From Lunatimonas lonarensis (GTDB lineage: Bacteria > Bacteroidota > Bacteroidia > Cytophagales > Cyclobacteriaceae), in the NCBI RefSeq assembly GCF_000390185.1, contig NZ_AQHR01000126.1, forward strand, positions 1-64,000: a DNA stretch of 64,000 nucleotides, in the 5' to 3' direction. Position numbers and translations under genes: made by a program. Below, piece by piece: positions 25,959-35,464 of this stretch. The notes under the pieces are model-generated. The model was not told where the DNA came from. It saw only the letters and a program-made list of their open reading frames with translations, and did no database searches. Every line of letters starts with the position of its first letter. The stretch's first letter is position 1.

Positions 25959-26381
25959 TCAGCGGGATCTCCAAAGATCCTTGAGCGATTTTCCGTTTAT
26001 CTGCATCACAAATCGGGCAGGATTGGCGACCAGTACGATTCGTACATCCTGACCATCAAACTGTTCCGACTCTATAGGAACGCCTTCCTTGCCTTTCACC
26101 TGATATGAAACCTGTCCCTTGGCATCTGCCTGCATGGGCACGTAGCGGTTTGCCAAGTAAGCGGAAGGCAGCAACACATCGTTGTCCGATTGCAGGGTTG
26201 CGTAGATCCGCTCCAGTTCGGCCTCCAGTCCATCACCGTAGTTGTCGTTAAAATCATCCTCCAGGTCATGCAGTTCCTCTTCGAGGTCATCGTAATCGGG
26301 ATCGGCATAGGTTTTTTGACTGAGCTTGATCCGCAGTTCGATGATCGCACTGAGATCCTTGTCCAGTTGATTCAGGTCCAT
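25959..26381 (-). CDS. Acidic conserved Bacteroidetes protein of unknown function
   Basis: The protein has 140 residues. The N-terminal half is a highly acidic helical segment (D-DLEEELHDLEDDFND-like, about residues 30-50), and the C-terminal half is a compact beta domain with strands such as VPMQADAKG and VRIVLVANPARFVMQING. No signal peptide is present, so it should be cytosolic. It has its own terminator at 25899-25931 and is divergent from the phosphoglucomutase gene. I believe similar proteins are common in Cytophagales but cannot assign a function. Confidence 0.7.
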   Translation of the reverse strand: MDLNQLDKDLSAIIELRIKLSQKTYADPDYDDLEEELHDLEDDFNDNYGDGLEAELERIYATLQSDNDVLLPSAYLANRYVPMQADAKGQVSYQVKGKEGVPIESEQFDGQDVRIVLVANPARFVMQINGKSLKDLWRSR

Positions 26382-26630
26382 AGTTTGTTCGTGTCTTTAA
26401 AATGAAAGAATGAAGGTAGAAATTATTGAAAGAGTTTCCAAGATCAGCCCTCCAATTCCAGTTGTAAAGTACATCATATACCAAGTTTCATACGTTTTAA
26501 TCCTGGTAATGGGACAGCCTGCTCTCTCGTGTGCAGAATAAATTTAGAAATGCCGTGCGTAAACCCGTATAAATTCCTAATTTCATTCCCACTTAAAAAA
26601 AGTAAAACCAAAACAAACTTTTTGTACCAT

Positions 26631-28358
26631 ATGACAGACGCTTCAATTCTAAACAAAGCCCAAATCTGGTTGGACAGCAACATCGACGAGGAGTCCAAAA
26701 AACAAATCAAAGCCCTGATGGAGGCGTCGGACTCCAGCGAATTGGTGGATTCATTCTATAAAGACCTGGAGTTTGGCACCGGGGGCCTTCGGGGCCTGAT
26801 GGGCGTAGGCTCCAACCGCATGAATGTCTATACCGTCGGCATGGCCACGCAGGGATTGGCCAACTACCTGTTGGCATCCTTTCCGGGGCAGCAGATCTCC
26901 GTGGCCGTCACCCACGATTCGCGGATCAACAATACGCTGTTTGCCGATACCACTGCCAACGTAATGAGCGCCAACGGTATCCATGTCTATTATTTTCGCG
27001 AAATGCGGCCTACCCCCATGCTTTCATTTGCCATCAGGCACTATAAGTGCCAAAGCGGCGTGATGGTCACCGCTTCCCACAACCCCAAGGAATATAACGG
27101 CTACAAAGTCTACTGGGAAGACGGAGGACAGGTGGTTCCCCCCCACGACAAAAACATCATTCAGGAAGTATTGAAAATCAAGTCGGTCGACGATGTCAAA
27201 TGGCAACGAAACGAGGCCTTGATCTCCTACATAGAAGAAGATCACGACTTAGTGTACCTGGCAGAGGTCAAGCAACTGTCCATGTCGCCGGAGGCAATAC
27301 TCGCCCAAAAAGACCTAAGCATCGTGTTCTCACCGATTCACGGAGCTTCCGGAACCATGGTGCCGAAGGCATTGAAGATTTTTGGCTTCGAGAACATCCA
27401 CATTGTCAAGGAACAGGCAGAACCGGACGGAAGATTTCCAACCGTCATATACCCCAATCCCGAAGAAGCCGAGGCCCTAGCCATGTCGGTGGACCTCGCA
27501 CAAAAGGTAAAAGCAGACCTGGTCCTGGCCTGTGACCCCGACGGCGACCGGTATGCCGCCGTAGTTCCCAATGAAAAAGGTGCATACGAATTGCTTAACG
27601 GAAACCAAACCGGATCCGTCATCGTCTACTATCTACTAAACAAATGGCGGGAACACGGGCGGTTGACTGGCAAGGAATACACAGTGAGCACCATTGTCAC
27701 GACCGACCTGATAGGTGAAATCAGCAAGGGCTTCGAAACGGAATACTTCTCTACGTTGACTGGCTTCAAGTACATCGCCGAAGTGATCCGGGCAAACGAG
27801 GGGAAGAAGACCTTCATAGCCGGGGGAGAAGAAAGCTATGGTTTCTTGGTAGGGGATTTCGTGCGGGACAAGGACGGCGTGTCGGCCTGTGCCATCGTAG
27901 CCGAAATCGTAGCCTATTACAAGACGAAGGGGATGAACCTCATCGATGTTTTGGCCGAAATCTACATGCAGTTTGGGTTTTACAAGGAATCCCTCATTTC
28001 CATTACCAAAAAAGGAAAAGACGGTGCCGAGCAAATCCAACAACTGATGCAGGGCTTCCGCACCAATCGGCCCACGGCCATCAATGGCGTGAAGGTGACC
28101 AAAATCATCGATGTAAAAGAAAGCAAGGTGTACGACATGGTCAGCGGCACCGAAGAACCGCTGCACTTGGACAAATCAAACGTGATTCAGTTCTACCTGG
28201 AAGACGGCAGCAAGATCTCCGCCAGACCATCGGGTACTGAACCAAAAATCAAATACTATATTTCGGTAAATGAAAAACTGCCAAGTCGTGAGGCCTATCG
28301 TGCCGTGGAAGCAAACTTGGATAAACGGATTGATGAGCTGAAAAAATTCTTCGGGTAA
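26631..28358 (+). CDS. Phospho-sugar mutase (phosphoglucomutase/phosphomannomutase)
   Basis: The start was set at 26631; the frame runs further upstream but those residues do not match the family. The protein has 575 residues, typical of the long bacterial alpha-D-phosphohexomutase class. The active-site phosphoserine is Ser149 in VMVTASHNP. The metal loop is DPDGDR near residue 302, the sugar-binding loop is GGEESYG near 400, and the phosphate-binding loop is RPSGTEP near the C-terminus. It interconverts hexose 1- and 6-phosphates in central carbon and cell-envelope sugar metabolism. It is a single-gene unit with a strong terminator at 28390. Which hexose it prefers cannot be read from the motifs; some members of this class act on deoxyribose phosphates. 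Confidence 0.93.
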   Translation: MTDASILNKAQIWLDSNIDEESKKQIKALMEASDSSELVDSFYKDLEFGTGGLRGLMGVGSNRMNVYTVGMATQGLANYLLASFPGQQISVAVTHDSRINNTLFADTTANVMSANGIHVYYFREMRPTPMLSFAIRHYKCQSGVMVTASHNPKEYNGYKVYWEDGGQVVPPHDKNIIQEVLKIKSVDDVKWQRNEALISYIEEDHDLVYLAEVKQLSMSPEAILAQKDLSIVFSPIHGASGTMVPKALKIFGFENIHIVKEQAEPDGRFPTVIYPNPEEAEALAMSVDLAQKVKADLVLACDPDGDRYAAVVPNEKGAYELLNGNQTGSVIVYYLLNKWREHGRLTGKEYTVSTIVTTDLIGEISKGFETEYFSTLTGFKYIAEVIRANEGKKTFIAGGEESYGFLVGDFVRDKDGVSACAIVAEIVAYYKTKGMNLIDVLAEIYMQFGFYKESLISITKKGKDGAEQIQQLMQGFRTNRPTAINGVKVTKIIDVKESKVYDMVSGTEEPLHLDKSNVIQFYLEDGSKISARPSGTEPKIKYYISVNEKLPSREAYRAVEANLDKRIDELKKFFG

Positions 28359-28389
28359 TCCCGCAAAGAAAGAATAACATACACCAAAC

Positions 28390-28434
28390 AAAGACAGCGC
28401 GTCGCCTTATCGGCAACTGCGCTGTCTTTGTTTA
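28390..28434 (+). terminator. Rho-independent terminator after the mutase gene
   Basis: A perfect 11-bp inverted repeat (AAAGACAGCGC at 28390-28400, GCGCTGTCTTT at 28419-28429) is followed by GTTTATT. The 18-nt loop has its own small stem. It may also serve the convergent stress-protein gene. Confidence 0.85.
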
Positions 28435-28521
28435 TTAGGGCAACCGACGGGTGGAACTATGCACCAAAATAGGATCCCCACCTGCTCCTTCCCCGCTTGC
28501 TATCTCCTTCTTCTCCTTTGG

Positions 28522-29367
28522 TCATGCATCACCTGCCAGACCCAGGTTAATAGACCATACGGGCAAATTGAGGTAGGTGACCAAGTTTTCCGTCACGCTG
28601 GGTGCGAATAGCTGCTGCAAATCAGAACGCCCGTGCGTGGCTACGGCAACCATGTCGGCACCCAATTTTTCGGCAAATTGAATAATTCCACGTTCCTCCT
28701 TATAGGCACTGTAGTGATGTACCGGATAATCCGAATCCGCATATTTCCCTAGAAACTCCCCAGCAAGCTGCTCAATCTGGGAATCCTCCAGGAAGTTTGC
28801 CGGGGTGTTCACATACAGTAGGTGTAGATAGAGTCCCATTTTCGCCGCAAAATCTGTCACTTGTTTCAGCGCCTTGCCTGAACCCTCCTTCAGATCCGTC
28901 GCAAAGACGATACGATTCAACGAAACCGGATCTTCGAATTTTTTTACCACCAAAACGGGAACCCGCGCCTTCCGCAACACATGGTAGGTATTCGAGCCCA
29001 GCATATGCTCCTTCCATCCGTACTGCCCGTGCGAACCCATCACCACCATGGAAGCATGCTCTCGTTCTACAAAAGAAAGGATCTGATCCTTCCCGTCGCT
29101 AAAGCACAACTGCTCTCCCACGGTGACGCCTTTGGTTTTGGCCTTGTCAACCCGCTCCGCCAAGGCCGCTCTCGCCTTGCGAATGGCTTCTTGGGTCTCC
29201 GGAAACAACCGCTCTTGGTCTTTCGATAGCTTTGCCCAATTCACCGGCGTATGAAGGACATGGAGCAGCACTACCTCCCCCGGCTGCTTTTGGGCCAAAT
29301 GGATGGCATAATCGAAGGCAGCATCCGCATGGGGAGAGAAATCGGTGGGAACTAGGATCTTGTTCAT
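28522..29367 (-). CDS. Universal stress protein, tandem UspA domains
   Basis: The protein has 281 residues and two UspA domains. The first (1-145) starts with the strand KILVPTDFS and ends with the nucleotide-binding signature VVMGSHGQYG....LGSNTYHVL, the G-2x-G-9x-G-S pattern. The second (150-278) has IVFATDLKEGS and a weaker copy, AVATHGRSDLQQLF, in which the last glycine-serine is changed, so ATP binding is likely limited to domain one. Universal stress proteins act in the cytoplasm under growth arrest, low oxygen or redox stress. A perfect TGA-N6-TCA palindrome sits about 85-100 bp upstream (29451-29466), compatible with control by the Crp/Fnr regulator. Confidence 0.92.
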   Translation of the reverse strand: MNKILVPTDFSPHADAAFDYAIHLAQKQPGEVVLLHVLHTPVNWAKLSKDQERLFPETQEAIRKARAALAERVDKAKTKGVTVGEQLCFSDGKDQILSFVEREHASMVVMGSHGQYGWKEHMLGSNTYHVLRKARVPVLVVKKFEDPVSLNRIVFATDLKEGSGKALKQVTDFAAKMGLYLHLLYVNTPANFLEDSQIEQLAGEFLGKYADSDYPVHHYSAYKEERGIIQFAEKLGADMVAVATHGRSDLQQLFAPSVTENLVTYLNLPVWSINLGLAGDA

Positions 29368-29450
29368 CTGAAATGGCTCTTTAGAAGATTAATAATGATA
29401 AATATAAAAAAAAATAGTATATTACAAAGCTATTTTGTATCAGTCTGTTA

Positions 29451-29466
29451 CATGACTTTAGTCATG
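29451..29466 (-). promoter_or_regulatory. Crp/Fnr-type palindrome upstream of the stress protein
   Basis: This is a 16-bp perfect palindrome, CATGACT-TT-AGTCATG, containing TGA-N6-TCA. It lies 84-99 bp upstream of the universal stress protein start. Two similar sites occur near other stress-type genes. The link to the regulator at 22589 is inferred. Confidence 0.5.
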
Positions 29467-29578
29467 CCCGTCTACTACAGGGAAGATGAAGAAAAGCCAA
29501 TGATCTATACCACCTATGCAGTACGCTTGACTGCTTTCCGATGGGCGTGCATTTGTTTTGTGTTCAATAAACTTGAAA

Positions 29579-30772
29579 ATGAAATTTAACCTTAGGAATT
29601 GCTGGATTTTACCCTTTTTTTCAACCATTTGGTTGGGATGTTCGGAAAAAGACGTATCCATTGGAGGTCTTTTTCCTACCGTTCTGATAGAAGCTTCCCA
29701 AATCCTGCCTTTTGATCAAGCCGCCACAGAGGTAAGTTTCATTCCCTTGCGAATTCCGGAAAACCAGGCCATTAACCTTTCCTGTCGATCCTCCGAACTG
29801 ACCGTATACGGGAACCACCTGTATTTTGCCACTAAGTGCATGAATCAATTCGCCATCCATGTTTTTGATTTGGAGGGGAACTACCGTCGAAGCTACGAGA
29901 AGCAGGGAGATGGCCCGGAGGAGTACGCTTGGCTTCAGGGTATGTATATAAAAAACGACACCCTCACCCTAAGTGCTGGCAAGGGCGAGCTGGTGCAATA
30001 CCGATTACCCGACTTTCGGTTTATAAGGCGGATCGAGGTAGGAAGCTACCTTTTTCTCAACAATTTCAGGGCGCTCGGGCCGGACACGTGGCTGCTTTCC
30101 GGTGAATACGACGGAACGCTGGATGCGGATGGAAAATATCCCGTTTTCGTGAAAAAAGACGTTCAATCAGAGAAATCTGAGGGAATAGGATTGCTCGGAA
30201 CCCCTGTATCAGCCGAAATCAGCGAGGGTGAGATAGCTGACTTTGGCCAAGGATACCTGCTTAACTACGCCTTTTCGGACACTATTTTCCATTTTTTAAA
30301 TGGAAGGGCAGAACCTATCGTTCGGATGCATTACGGAGACAGGCACCCTCCTAAAACCGCTATCTACCTGGAGGAGGATGCGTTTTTCGAATCCCTCCAA
30401 ACCCAACGCATGGCATTCAATATGGGAAACATAGGACATACTGATGGCACTTGTCGTGTTCGGGTTTTCGGCCTTGAAAAAAAGGCCTCTTTTGACCTGG
30501 ATGATGCTGCCTCTTTTCCAATCCACGAGGTCTTCTTTTCGTTACATTCCCCAGCACCGGTAGCGACGCCCATGCTTGGAGGCCTCAATGCGAAGGGAAC
30601 CTCCTATGCAGGATATTTTTTCGATATCCTACAGCCCGAGGACTGGGCCCGTGCACTGGAAACAGGAAGCCTGGGTTTACATGGCGAATCATTACAGCAG
30701 GTAGTAAGCCGGGACAGCGATTTTGAAGAGCCTGTAATAGTCCGGTACCAGGTCAGGACTAACGGTCGCTAA
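29579..30772 (+). CDS. 6-bladed beta-propeller lipoprotein
   Basis: The start is at 29579 (Met of MKFNLRN); a few upstream codons are in frame but weaken the signal peptide. It has 397 residues. The lipobox ends at about residue 21 (WLGC). The mature protein has short strand repeats of the Bacteroidetes 6-bladed propeller family (V-Y-G-N-H-L-Y-F, IHVFDLEGNYRRSYEKQGDGPEEYAWL, then NYAFSDTIFHF). The motif F..DG...-GP-EY is the usual hallmark. Function is unknown; relatives often neighbour small Cys-rich or NVEALA-type peptides. It stands alone here, oriented away from the stress-protein gene. Confidence 0.8.
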   Translation: MKFNLRNCWILPFFSTIWLGCSEKDVSIGGLFPTVLIEASQILPFDQAATEVSFIPLRIPENQAINLSCRSSELTVYGNHLYFATKCMNQFAIHVFDLEGNYRRSYEKQGDGPEEYAWLQGMYIKNDTLTLSAGKGELVQYRLPDFRFIRRIEVGSYLFLNNFRALGPDTWLLSGEYDGTLDADGKYPVFVKKDVQSEKSEGIGLLGTPVSAEISEGEIADFGQGYLLNYAFSDTIFHFLNGRAEPIVRMHYGDRHPPKTAIYLEEDAFFESLQTQRMAFNMGNIGHTDGTCRVRVFGLEKKASFDLDDAASFPIHEVFFSLHSPAPVATPMLGGLNAKGTSYAGYFFDILQPEDWARALETGSLGLHGESLQQVVSRDSDFEEPVIVRYQVRTNGR

Positions 30773-30923
30773 CGCAGGCAAGCTATAAAAAAAGGTATTT
30801 TTGGGGATTATAATCCCTAAGGATGCATATTAACCGAATTCTGGAAGAAAAACTGGCTGAAAAAGTTGATTGGAAAGTTGAAATCGGAACTCCGAAGAAC
30901 TCACCGGCCGGAACTTCCCTGCG

Positions 30924-30935
30924 TGACCAATATCA
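30924..30935 (+). promoter_or_regulatory. Possible Crp/Fnr-type site upstream of DUF302 gene
   Basis: TGACCAATATCA fits TGA-N6-TCA and lies 51-62 bp upstream of the DUF302 start. It is less symmetric than the sites at 29451 and 37360 and could be chance, since such a six-base pattern is expected about once in 4 kb. Confidence 0.3.
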
Positions 30936-30985
30936 CCTAACCAAACCGTTGACTTTACTACCTTTGGGTAAAAATCAAACGAACC

Positions 30986-31375
30986 ATGGGATACTACATC
31001 GCAAGAACATTTGAAAAACAAGACATCCAATCGCTCAGGGAACAGGTGGAAGCGGCACTCAAGCAGGAAGGCTTCGGCATACTGACCGAAATAGACATAC
31101 AGGCCACCATGAAAAAAAAGCTGGACAAGGACTACAAACCCTACTTGATTTTAGGTGCCTGCAATCCGGTTTTCGCAGATAAAGTGCTGCAGGCGGAACC
31201 CAACATAGGAGCCCTGCTACCCTGCAATGTGACCATTCGCGAAACCGACTCCAACGAAATGGAAGTAGCGGTAATGGATCCGGCAGCGGCGATGATGGCG
31301 GTACAAAACAACGCCATCGAATCCCTGGCAGATGAGGTTAAGCAAAAATTGGTGCGGGCCCTCGATTCGTTGTAG
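30986..31375 (+). CDS. DUF302 family protein
   Basis: The protein has 129 residues. The pattern is clear: an N-terminal strand, FEKQDIQSLREQVEAALKQEGFGILTEIDIQATMKKKL-like helix and strand, then YLILGACNPVFADKVLQAEPNIGALLPCNVTI and D-P-.-A-M-M. No signal peptide is present. DUF302 proteins are small cytosolic or periplasmic domains often found with thiol, heavy-metal or universal-stress genes; no reaction is established. The two Cys flank the central strands. It is a monocistronic gene preceded by a possible Crp/Fnr-type site. Confidence 0.9.
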   Translation: MGYYIARTFEKQDIQSLREQVEAALKQEGFGILTEIDIQATMKKKLDKDYKPYLILGACNPVFADKVLQAEPNIGALLPCNVTIRETDSNEMEVAVMDPAAAMMAVQNNAIESLADEVKQKLVRALDSL

Positions 31376-31644
31376 CCAACAATAGAAATCCACCTCCATC
31401 GCTTGCCCCCTATTTCCTGGACTTTTTGGTTCCGGTGGCGTCGGAAGAATAATGGCCGGGATATTTTTTTTCTATTCCAAGCTCACTACCTTTAGCTAGT
31501 GTCTTTTCCGCTAGGGCAGAATCCTTCCCTAACGGCGGTAAGGTGGGGGATTCTTCTGGACAAATTTATGGCGAGCCATTCCAATCTTTGGGATTGGAGG
31601 CAAAGTGATCGTTTAAAATCAACCCATAGCCCCGTCGAAGATGG

Positions 31645-33138
31645 TTATTCGGAGCTCCTAATTTCTACCCAAATTCCCCTAAGTTGGTTTACCACATTCT
31701 TAATGATTTCATTCTCTTTCTCTAGGACTTCAGATTCAGTATTTGCTTCGGGGTATAAATTGTACAGTTGATTAAATTCCTCATCTGACAAACTATAGAA
31801 TCTTTTTCCAGAGTTGGCGACAAATTGTCTTTCAATAGTAACCTTACTGCTTAGGTCGGATTTAAATCTGGGATATTCCTCCTCAAGTGAAGACCCGTTT
31901 TTTGCCCAGTAATTTGCATCATACGGAACCATGCTCTCCACCCCGATTCTAGACATTCCTCTTCTCAGATTCTCTAAATCTTCCTTATTAACCGGCTCAT
32001 AGTTTTTAAGATACATCTTTTCGATAATGGAAGACTCATTACCCAATTCAAATGGTCTGGGACGAAACAAATTTCTTTCTCCAAAAAATTTAGCTTCCAA
32101 ACCTATCTCTCTCGGCAAAATTGTAGCATTTTGTCTATCATAAACCACCGAAAGAACCCCACTGATCTCTCGGTTTCGGCCACCTCTCTTCAGTGGGAAA
32201 TTCAAATACCTATAACTAGAGAAATTAAATATCAATCTTTCTACCATCTCACCACTACTGGTCAAATAAACTATGCCCTCACCTACCAAAAACAAAGGGA
32301 CCTTATCATCTGCTTTGAATTGATCTTTGACAGTAAAATAAATCACATCCATTCCGTTATCAATACCATATTTGAAATCATAGTATTTCATGCTTTTTTC
32401 ATCCAAAGGCCCTGACAGCTCCAAAGCTCTGAAAATCTCCCTTCCATAAAATGGAGAAATCAAATAATCTTGATCCCTACTGACCTGGCTATTGAATCCA
32501 CTGGCAATAGTGTCTCCTGCCAAATTCCAATGGAAACTTCTCCTGACCTCCATAGGAACCAAATGATTATAAGCATCTCCCGAAGAATTATTACTTGCAA
32601 AATCCCATGGCTTCCACTTGCTATTTCCGGAAAGTAGTGAAAGACCATCTGCCTCATAAAAATCTAAAATTTGTCCCTTTTGACTGACGATAAAATACCC
32701 AGAAAAAGTCCCTAAATGAGGAGAAGAAATATACTCGGAACTTATCTGCTTTGAAAGCTGCTTTATATGATCCTTTGGATCCTTAAAAAACTTAATTTCA
32801 AAAGTCTGCAACGCCACGTCTTCATATTCCAAAATAATTTTTGTCAATCGGTTCTCCACCACTTGGAAAACAGTATCTGAATAGAATAGACTCTTAACCT
32901 GAAAATGTCTCCCCACAGGAAGCGTTACTACACCAACACTATCTGCTAAGGCTTCTACTTCACCCAATTGATTGTATAGCGGTAAAAAGGGGGCAGAAAT
33001 CAAGCTCTTTCCATCTTTGAAAAAAAACTGGACACTTCCTCTACCTTTTTCTCCTTCTTGAGAAAACAGTGGCGTGGTTGCAATAATCGTTAATAAGAAT
33101 AAGATTTGACTTTTAATTGATTGATTGAGTGCTTTCAT
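31645..33138 (-). CDS. Secreted protein of unknown function downstream of a propeller lipoprotein
   Basis: The protein has 497 residues. A cleavable signal peptide ends near residue 27 (ATTPLFSQ). The first ~85 mature residues form a carboxypeptidase-regulatory-like beta domain, followed by a long mixed domain with conserved-looking Trp/Tyr/Phe clusters (WKPWDFASNNSSGDAYNHL, KYYDFKYGIDNGMDVIYFTV). It has no cysteines in the mature part and no catalytic signature. It starts 7 bp after the end of the propeller gene at 33146, so they form an operon; the upstream peptide pseudogene probably once belonged to the same unit. I do not recognise the family. Confidence 0.7.
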   Translation of the reverse strand: MKALNQSIKSQILFLLTIIATTPLFSQEGEKGRGSVQFFFKDGKSLISAPFLPLYNQLGEVEALADSVGVVTLPVGRHFQVKSLFYSDTVFQVVENRLTKIILEYEDVALQTFEIKFFKDPKDHIKQLSKQISSEYISSPHLGTFSGYFIVSQKGQILDFYEADGLSLLSGNSKWKPWDFASNNSSGDAYNHLVPMEVRRSFHWNLAGDTIASGFNSQVSRDQDYLISPFYGREIFRALELSGPLDEKSMKYYDFKYGIDNGMDVIYFTVKDQFKADDKVPLFLVGEGIVYLTSSGEMVERLIFNFSSYRYLNFPLKRGGRNREISGVLSVVYDRQNATILPREIGLEAKFFGERNLFRPRPFELGNESSIIEKMYLKNYEPVNKEDLENLRRGMSRIGVESMVPYDANYWAKNGSSLEEEYPRFKSDLSSKVTIERQFVANSGKRFYSLSDEEFNQLYNLYPEANTESEVLEKENEIIKNVVNQLRGIWVEIRSSE

Positions 33139-33145
33139 TTTGGTG

Positions 33146-34315
33146 TCAATTATCCGGTAACTCGAACCTTAAAAGTTTTATAGAATCTTCCTCTTTGTCT
33201 GGACGGTACTTAAACTCACCGTAATAATACGGTGCTTTATACCCTACAAATAGGAAGTCTTTAGGAACCTCTACATCTCCTATCAGTGTATCATCACGAT
33301 AAATCTGCATGCCGTCTACTAGTGAATTGGATTTGGTATATCCTCTGAATAAAAGTCCCGTCTCCCTGACAAAATCTACTGAATGATAATAGCCATAACG
33401 ATCCCTGTCCACTTCCCATACAGCTTCATACTCTTCTACATCCTCAGCTTTGAAATTTTCGTAAGCTATATTCATTTCCTTGCCAGCCACCCCAAAAGCA
33501 TATTGTACTTCACCAGAACCACTTAACTTATACAAAATACTGTCCGCCTCATATCCTTGGATGTAAGTATCAGCATCTAAATATGAAAATGGAGCCCCAG
33601 TCAAGGTGGATAGAAATCTGTACCGATGATATATGGGAGAATACCCCCCATGAATAGATACCTTAGGGTCATCTGGATTGACTTTGCCTAAAACCCTCGC
33701 TTCCTGATAAAATTTTTCATGCCAGAGATAATTAAAATCCGGATGAGGAATAGTAATTGAAAATACTAAGTTGCCTCGGTAGTCGTGTCCTAGTTTCAAA
33801 TGTTCAATAAACACATCATAATGACCTACATAGTGGGCCTTAGGATTGTTTAGTAGTTCCTCATAAGGTGTATTTTCATGATAAAAATCGAATTGTCCTC
33901 TCTTCACTATCTCCCAATTTTTACTCATAAAAAAATATTGATAACTACCGCCTAAAATTACCAGATAATCATCCATGATCGTAGTCTCTAAGATAATATT
34001 GTTAATTGAATTTGGACCATCACCTCTTCCCAAATTGGTAGATCGATGAATCAGATCATCTGAAAACACATGCGCTGATACCAATTTCCTGTCTAAGAGT
34101 ATAAGGCTATCATTGAAAATAACCCAGGCTCCAAACCCTGAGAAAAAAATATCATTATTGATCAGTGTATCTATTTTGATGCTATCGATCGAGATTTCCT
34201 TTTTTGGAGTGAACTCAACAGATTCCCCTAAATACTTTAATCCGTTATCTTCTTGGCAACTTGTACAAATGACTAGAGTTACTAACAAAAAAAAATAAAC
34301 ACTTTTGCAATTCAT
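33146..34315 (-). CDS. Propeller-type lipoprotein (DUF4221-like)
   Basis: The start was set at 34315 (Met of MNCKSVYF); an upstream extension exists but spoils the signal peptide. It has 389 residues. The lipobox is VICTSC, with Cys at about residue 20. Beta-strand repeats include WVIFNDSLILLDRKLVSAHVFS, LGRGDGPNSINN and LVILGGSYQYFFM, in the style of DUF4221 or 6-bladed propellers of Bacteroidetes. It is the second such lipoprotein in the window (the other is at 29579). Its operon partner is the secreted protein at 31645, and a dead Cys-rich peptide gene precedes it by 65 bp. Function is unknown; surface binding of a peptide is an attractive guess. Confidence 0.72.
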   Translation of the reverse strand: MNCKSVYFFLLVTLVICTSCQEDNGLKYLGESVEFTPKKEISIDSIKIDTLINNDIFFSGFGAWVIFNDSLILLDRKLVSAHVFSDDLIHRSTNLGRGDGPNSINNIILETTIMDDYLVILGGSYQYFFMSKNWEIVKRGQFDFYHENTPYEELLNNPKAHYVGHYDVFIEHLKLGHDYRGNLVFSITIPHPDFNYLWHEKFYQEARVLGKVNPDDPKVSIHGGYSPIYHRYRFLSTLTGAPFSYLDADTYIQGYEADSILYKLSGSGEVQYAFGVAGKEMNIAYENFKAEDVEEYEAVWEVDRDRYGYYHSVDFVRETGLLFRGYTKSNSLVDGMQIYRDDTLIGDVEVPKDFLFVGYKAPYYYGEFKYRPDKEEDSIKLLRFELPDN

Positions 34316-34380
34316 AAATGCTTTGAATAAAGTTTCTAAACAGGAAGGATTGGAAAGTTTCAATCCTCTCAAATTTAAAA

Positions 34381-34714
34381 TTAATTACAATTACTACCCC
34401 ATGAATTAAAGTCTCCTGTACCTCCAGAAAACTCAGCACATTTTCTATTGAAGCTAATGTAATATCTACCATTACATACTGGCCCATGACACCTACATTT
34501 TAGTGAACCGGTATCTGGTGGCCAGTGATTTTCAATAGTTTGGGCCAATACCAAATTCCCCAGTTCAATCGGCGTAATAGATGGCGGGACTTTGTCCTAT
34601 TCGAAATCCAAACCGACCATGATGCTCAATACCTCCCGGTAGCTATTGCTACAATCCAAATGCTCCTACAGCTACCCAGCGTAGCCACTTGCTTATTTTT
34701 AGATAGTTTTTAAC
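34381..34714 (-). pseudogene. Decayed Cys-rich secreted peptide (NVEALA-like)
   Basis: The C-terminal 71 codons (34381-34596) are open and encode a small peptide with five Cys in the pattern C-R-C-H-G-P-V-C, then one central Cys and a final C-N, ahead of the stop. Upstream, three frames must be stitched together: a lost start at about 34714 (GTT where ATG is expected), a hydrophobic signal (KWLRWVAVGAFGL), at least two frameshifts, and an in-frame TAG at 34597-34599. Small peptides of this build lie beside propeller lipoproteins in Bacteroidetes. This one is broken, yet its Cys-rich end is well preserved, which points to recent decay. The NVEALA label is from memory of gene order and may be wrong. 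Confidence 0.55.
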
Positions 34715-35400
34715 TACTTTATTGATTTTGTTAAAAATTAATCAAATACCCTAAAATATATTTCTATAAACTATGACTTTTCAAAGAAAATCAATTTTAT
34801 TTCAAAAACCAATAATTCCTCGAAAAAATCACTTGAAGCAATACGCTACGACGTTAAAATTTTTATGCTCAGATGGTTCATAATTGCAATATTTTTGTAC
34901 TTAACACGGTTTTTTAAACCATGGCTGATTGAATAAATTTCAGGCTTTCACAATCAGGGAAAAAGTTTTGATTTTTAGACAAAAACCTGTAAATCAACCG
35001 ACAAATTGCCATTTTTTATCACCACCGGTCAAAACCGTTTTATCGGTCACCTGAACGACCACATCCAAACAGCTTTGGAATATGCCCCGGAGCACTTGAC
35101 ATTGTAAAAAAAACAGGGCAAATTATGGAAGGAATGGAAGAAGTAGTTCTAGCCTTATACAGGAGGCTCCAGTATTTCCTAACAATTTCAGATTGGGGCC
35201 CTCAGAAGGGAATAAACCAGCTTCAACTTCTAGCCGCAGACACCCGTGCGTAACAAAAAAGAAAATAAACAGCCCTCTTGAAGTGAATTAAATAAACTGG
35301 CCATCCCGACAGTATACCGGGGCAGTTGGCAAGATCGACAACTTTCAGCTGGCCGTGCAATGGGTAGCTATACGCTACAACCTACCGAAATCTAGATCAA
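34715..35400. other. Long AT-rich spacer, nothing recognised
   Basis: Nearly 700 bp lack a convincing gene. A start-less open frame of about 41 codons near 34976-35107 (plus strand) reads protein-like but matches nothing I know. The sequence is probably remnant DNA between the dead peptide gene and the terminator at 35401. Confidence 0.4.
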
Positions 35401-35448
35401 AAAAAGGCCCATTTTCATACGACAAGTGCATGAAAATGGGCCCTTTTT
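35401..35448 (-). terminator. Strong bidirectional terminator
   Basis: This is an 18-19-bp inverted repeat with one bulge (AAAAAGGCCCATTTTCAT, an 11-nt loop, then ATGAAAATGGGCCCTTTTT). T-runs are present on both strands. It lies 17 bp after the end of the 601-residue gene on the minus strand. Confidence 0.88.
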
Positions 35449-35464
35449 GGCTTGCATCCTCCGA

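Noticed and set aside
27636-28166. Minus-strand frame of 176 codons inside the phospho-sugar mutase gene
   Set aside because: Antisense to a strongly conserved enzyme gene; composition is a reverse-complement artefact.
30823-31014. Plus-strand 63-codon frame before the DUF302 gene
   Set aside because: Low-complexity content, overlaps the DUF302 start in another frame, and covers the possible regulator site.
34976-35107. Start-less 41-codon protein-like frame in the spacer
   Set aside because: No start codon, no homologue recognised, and too short to support.
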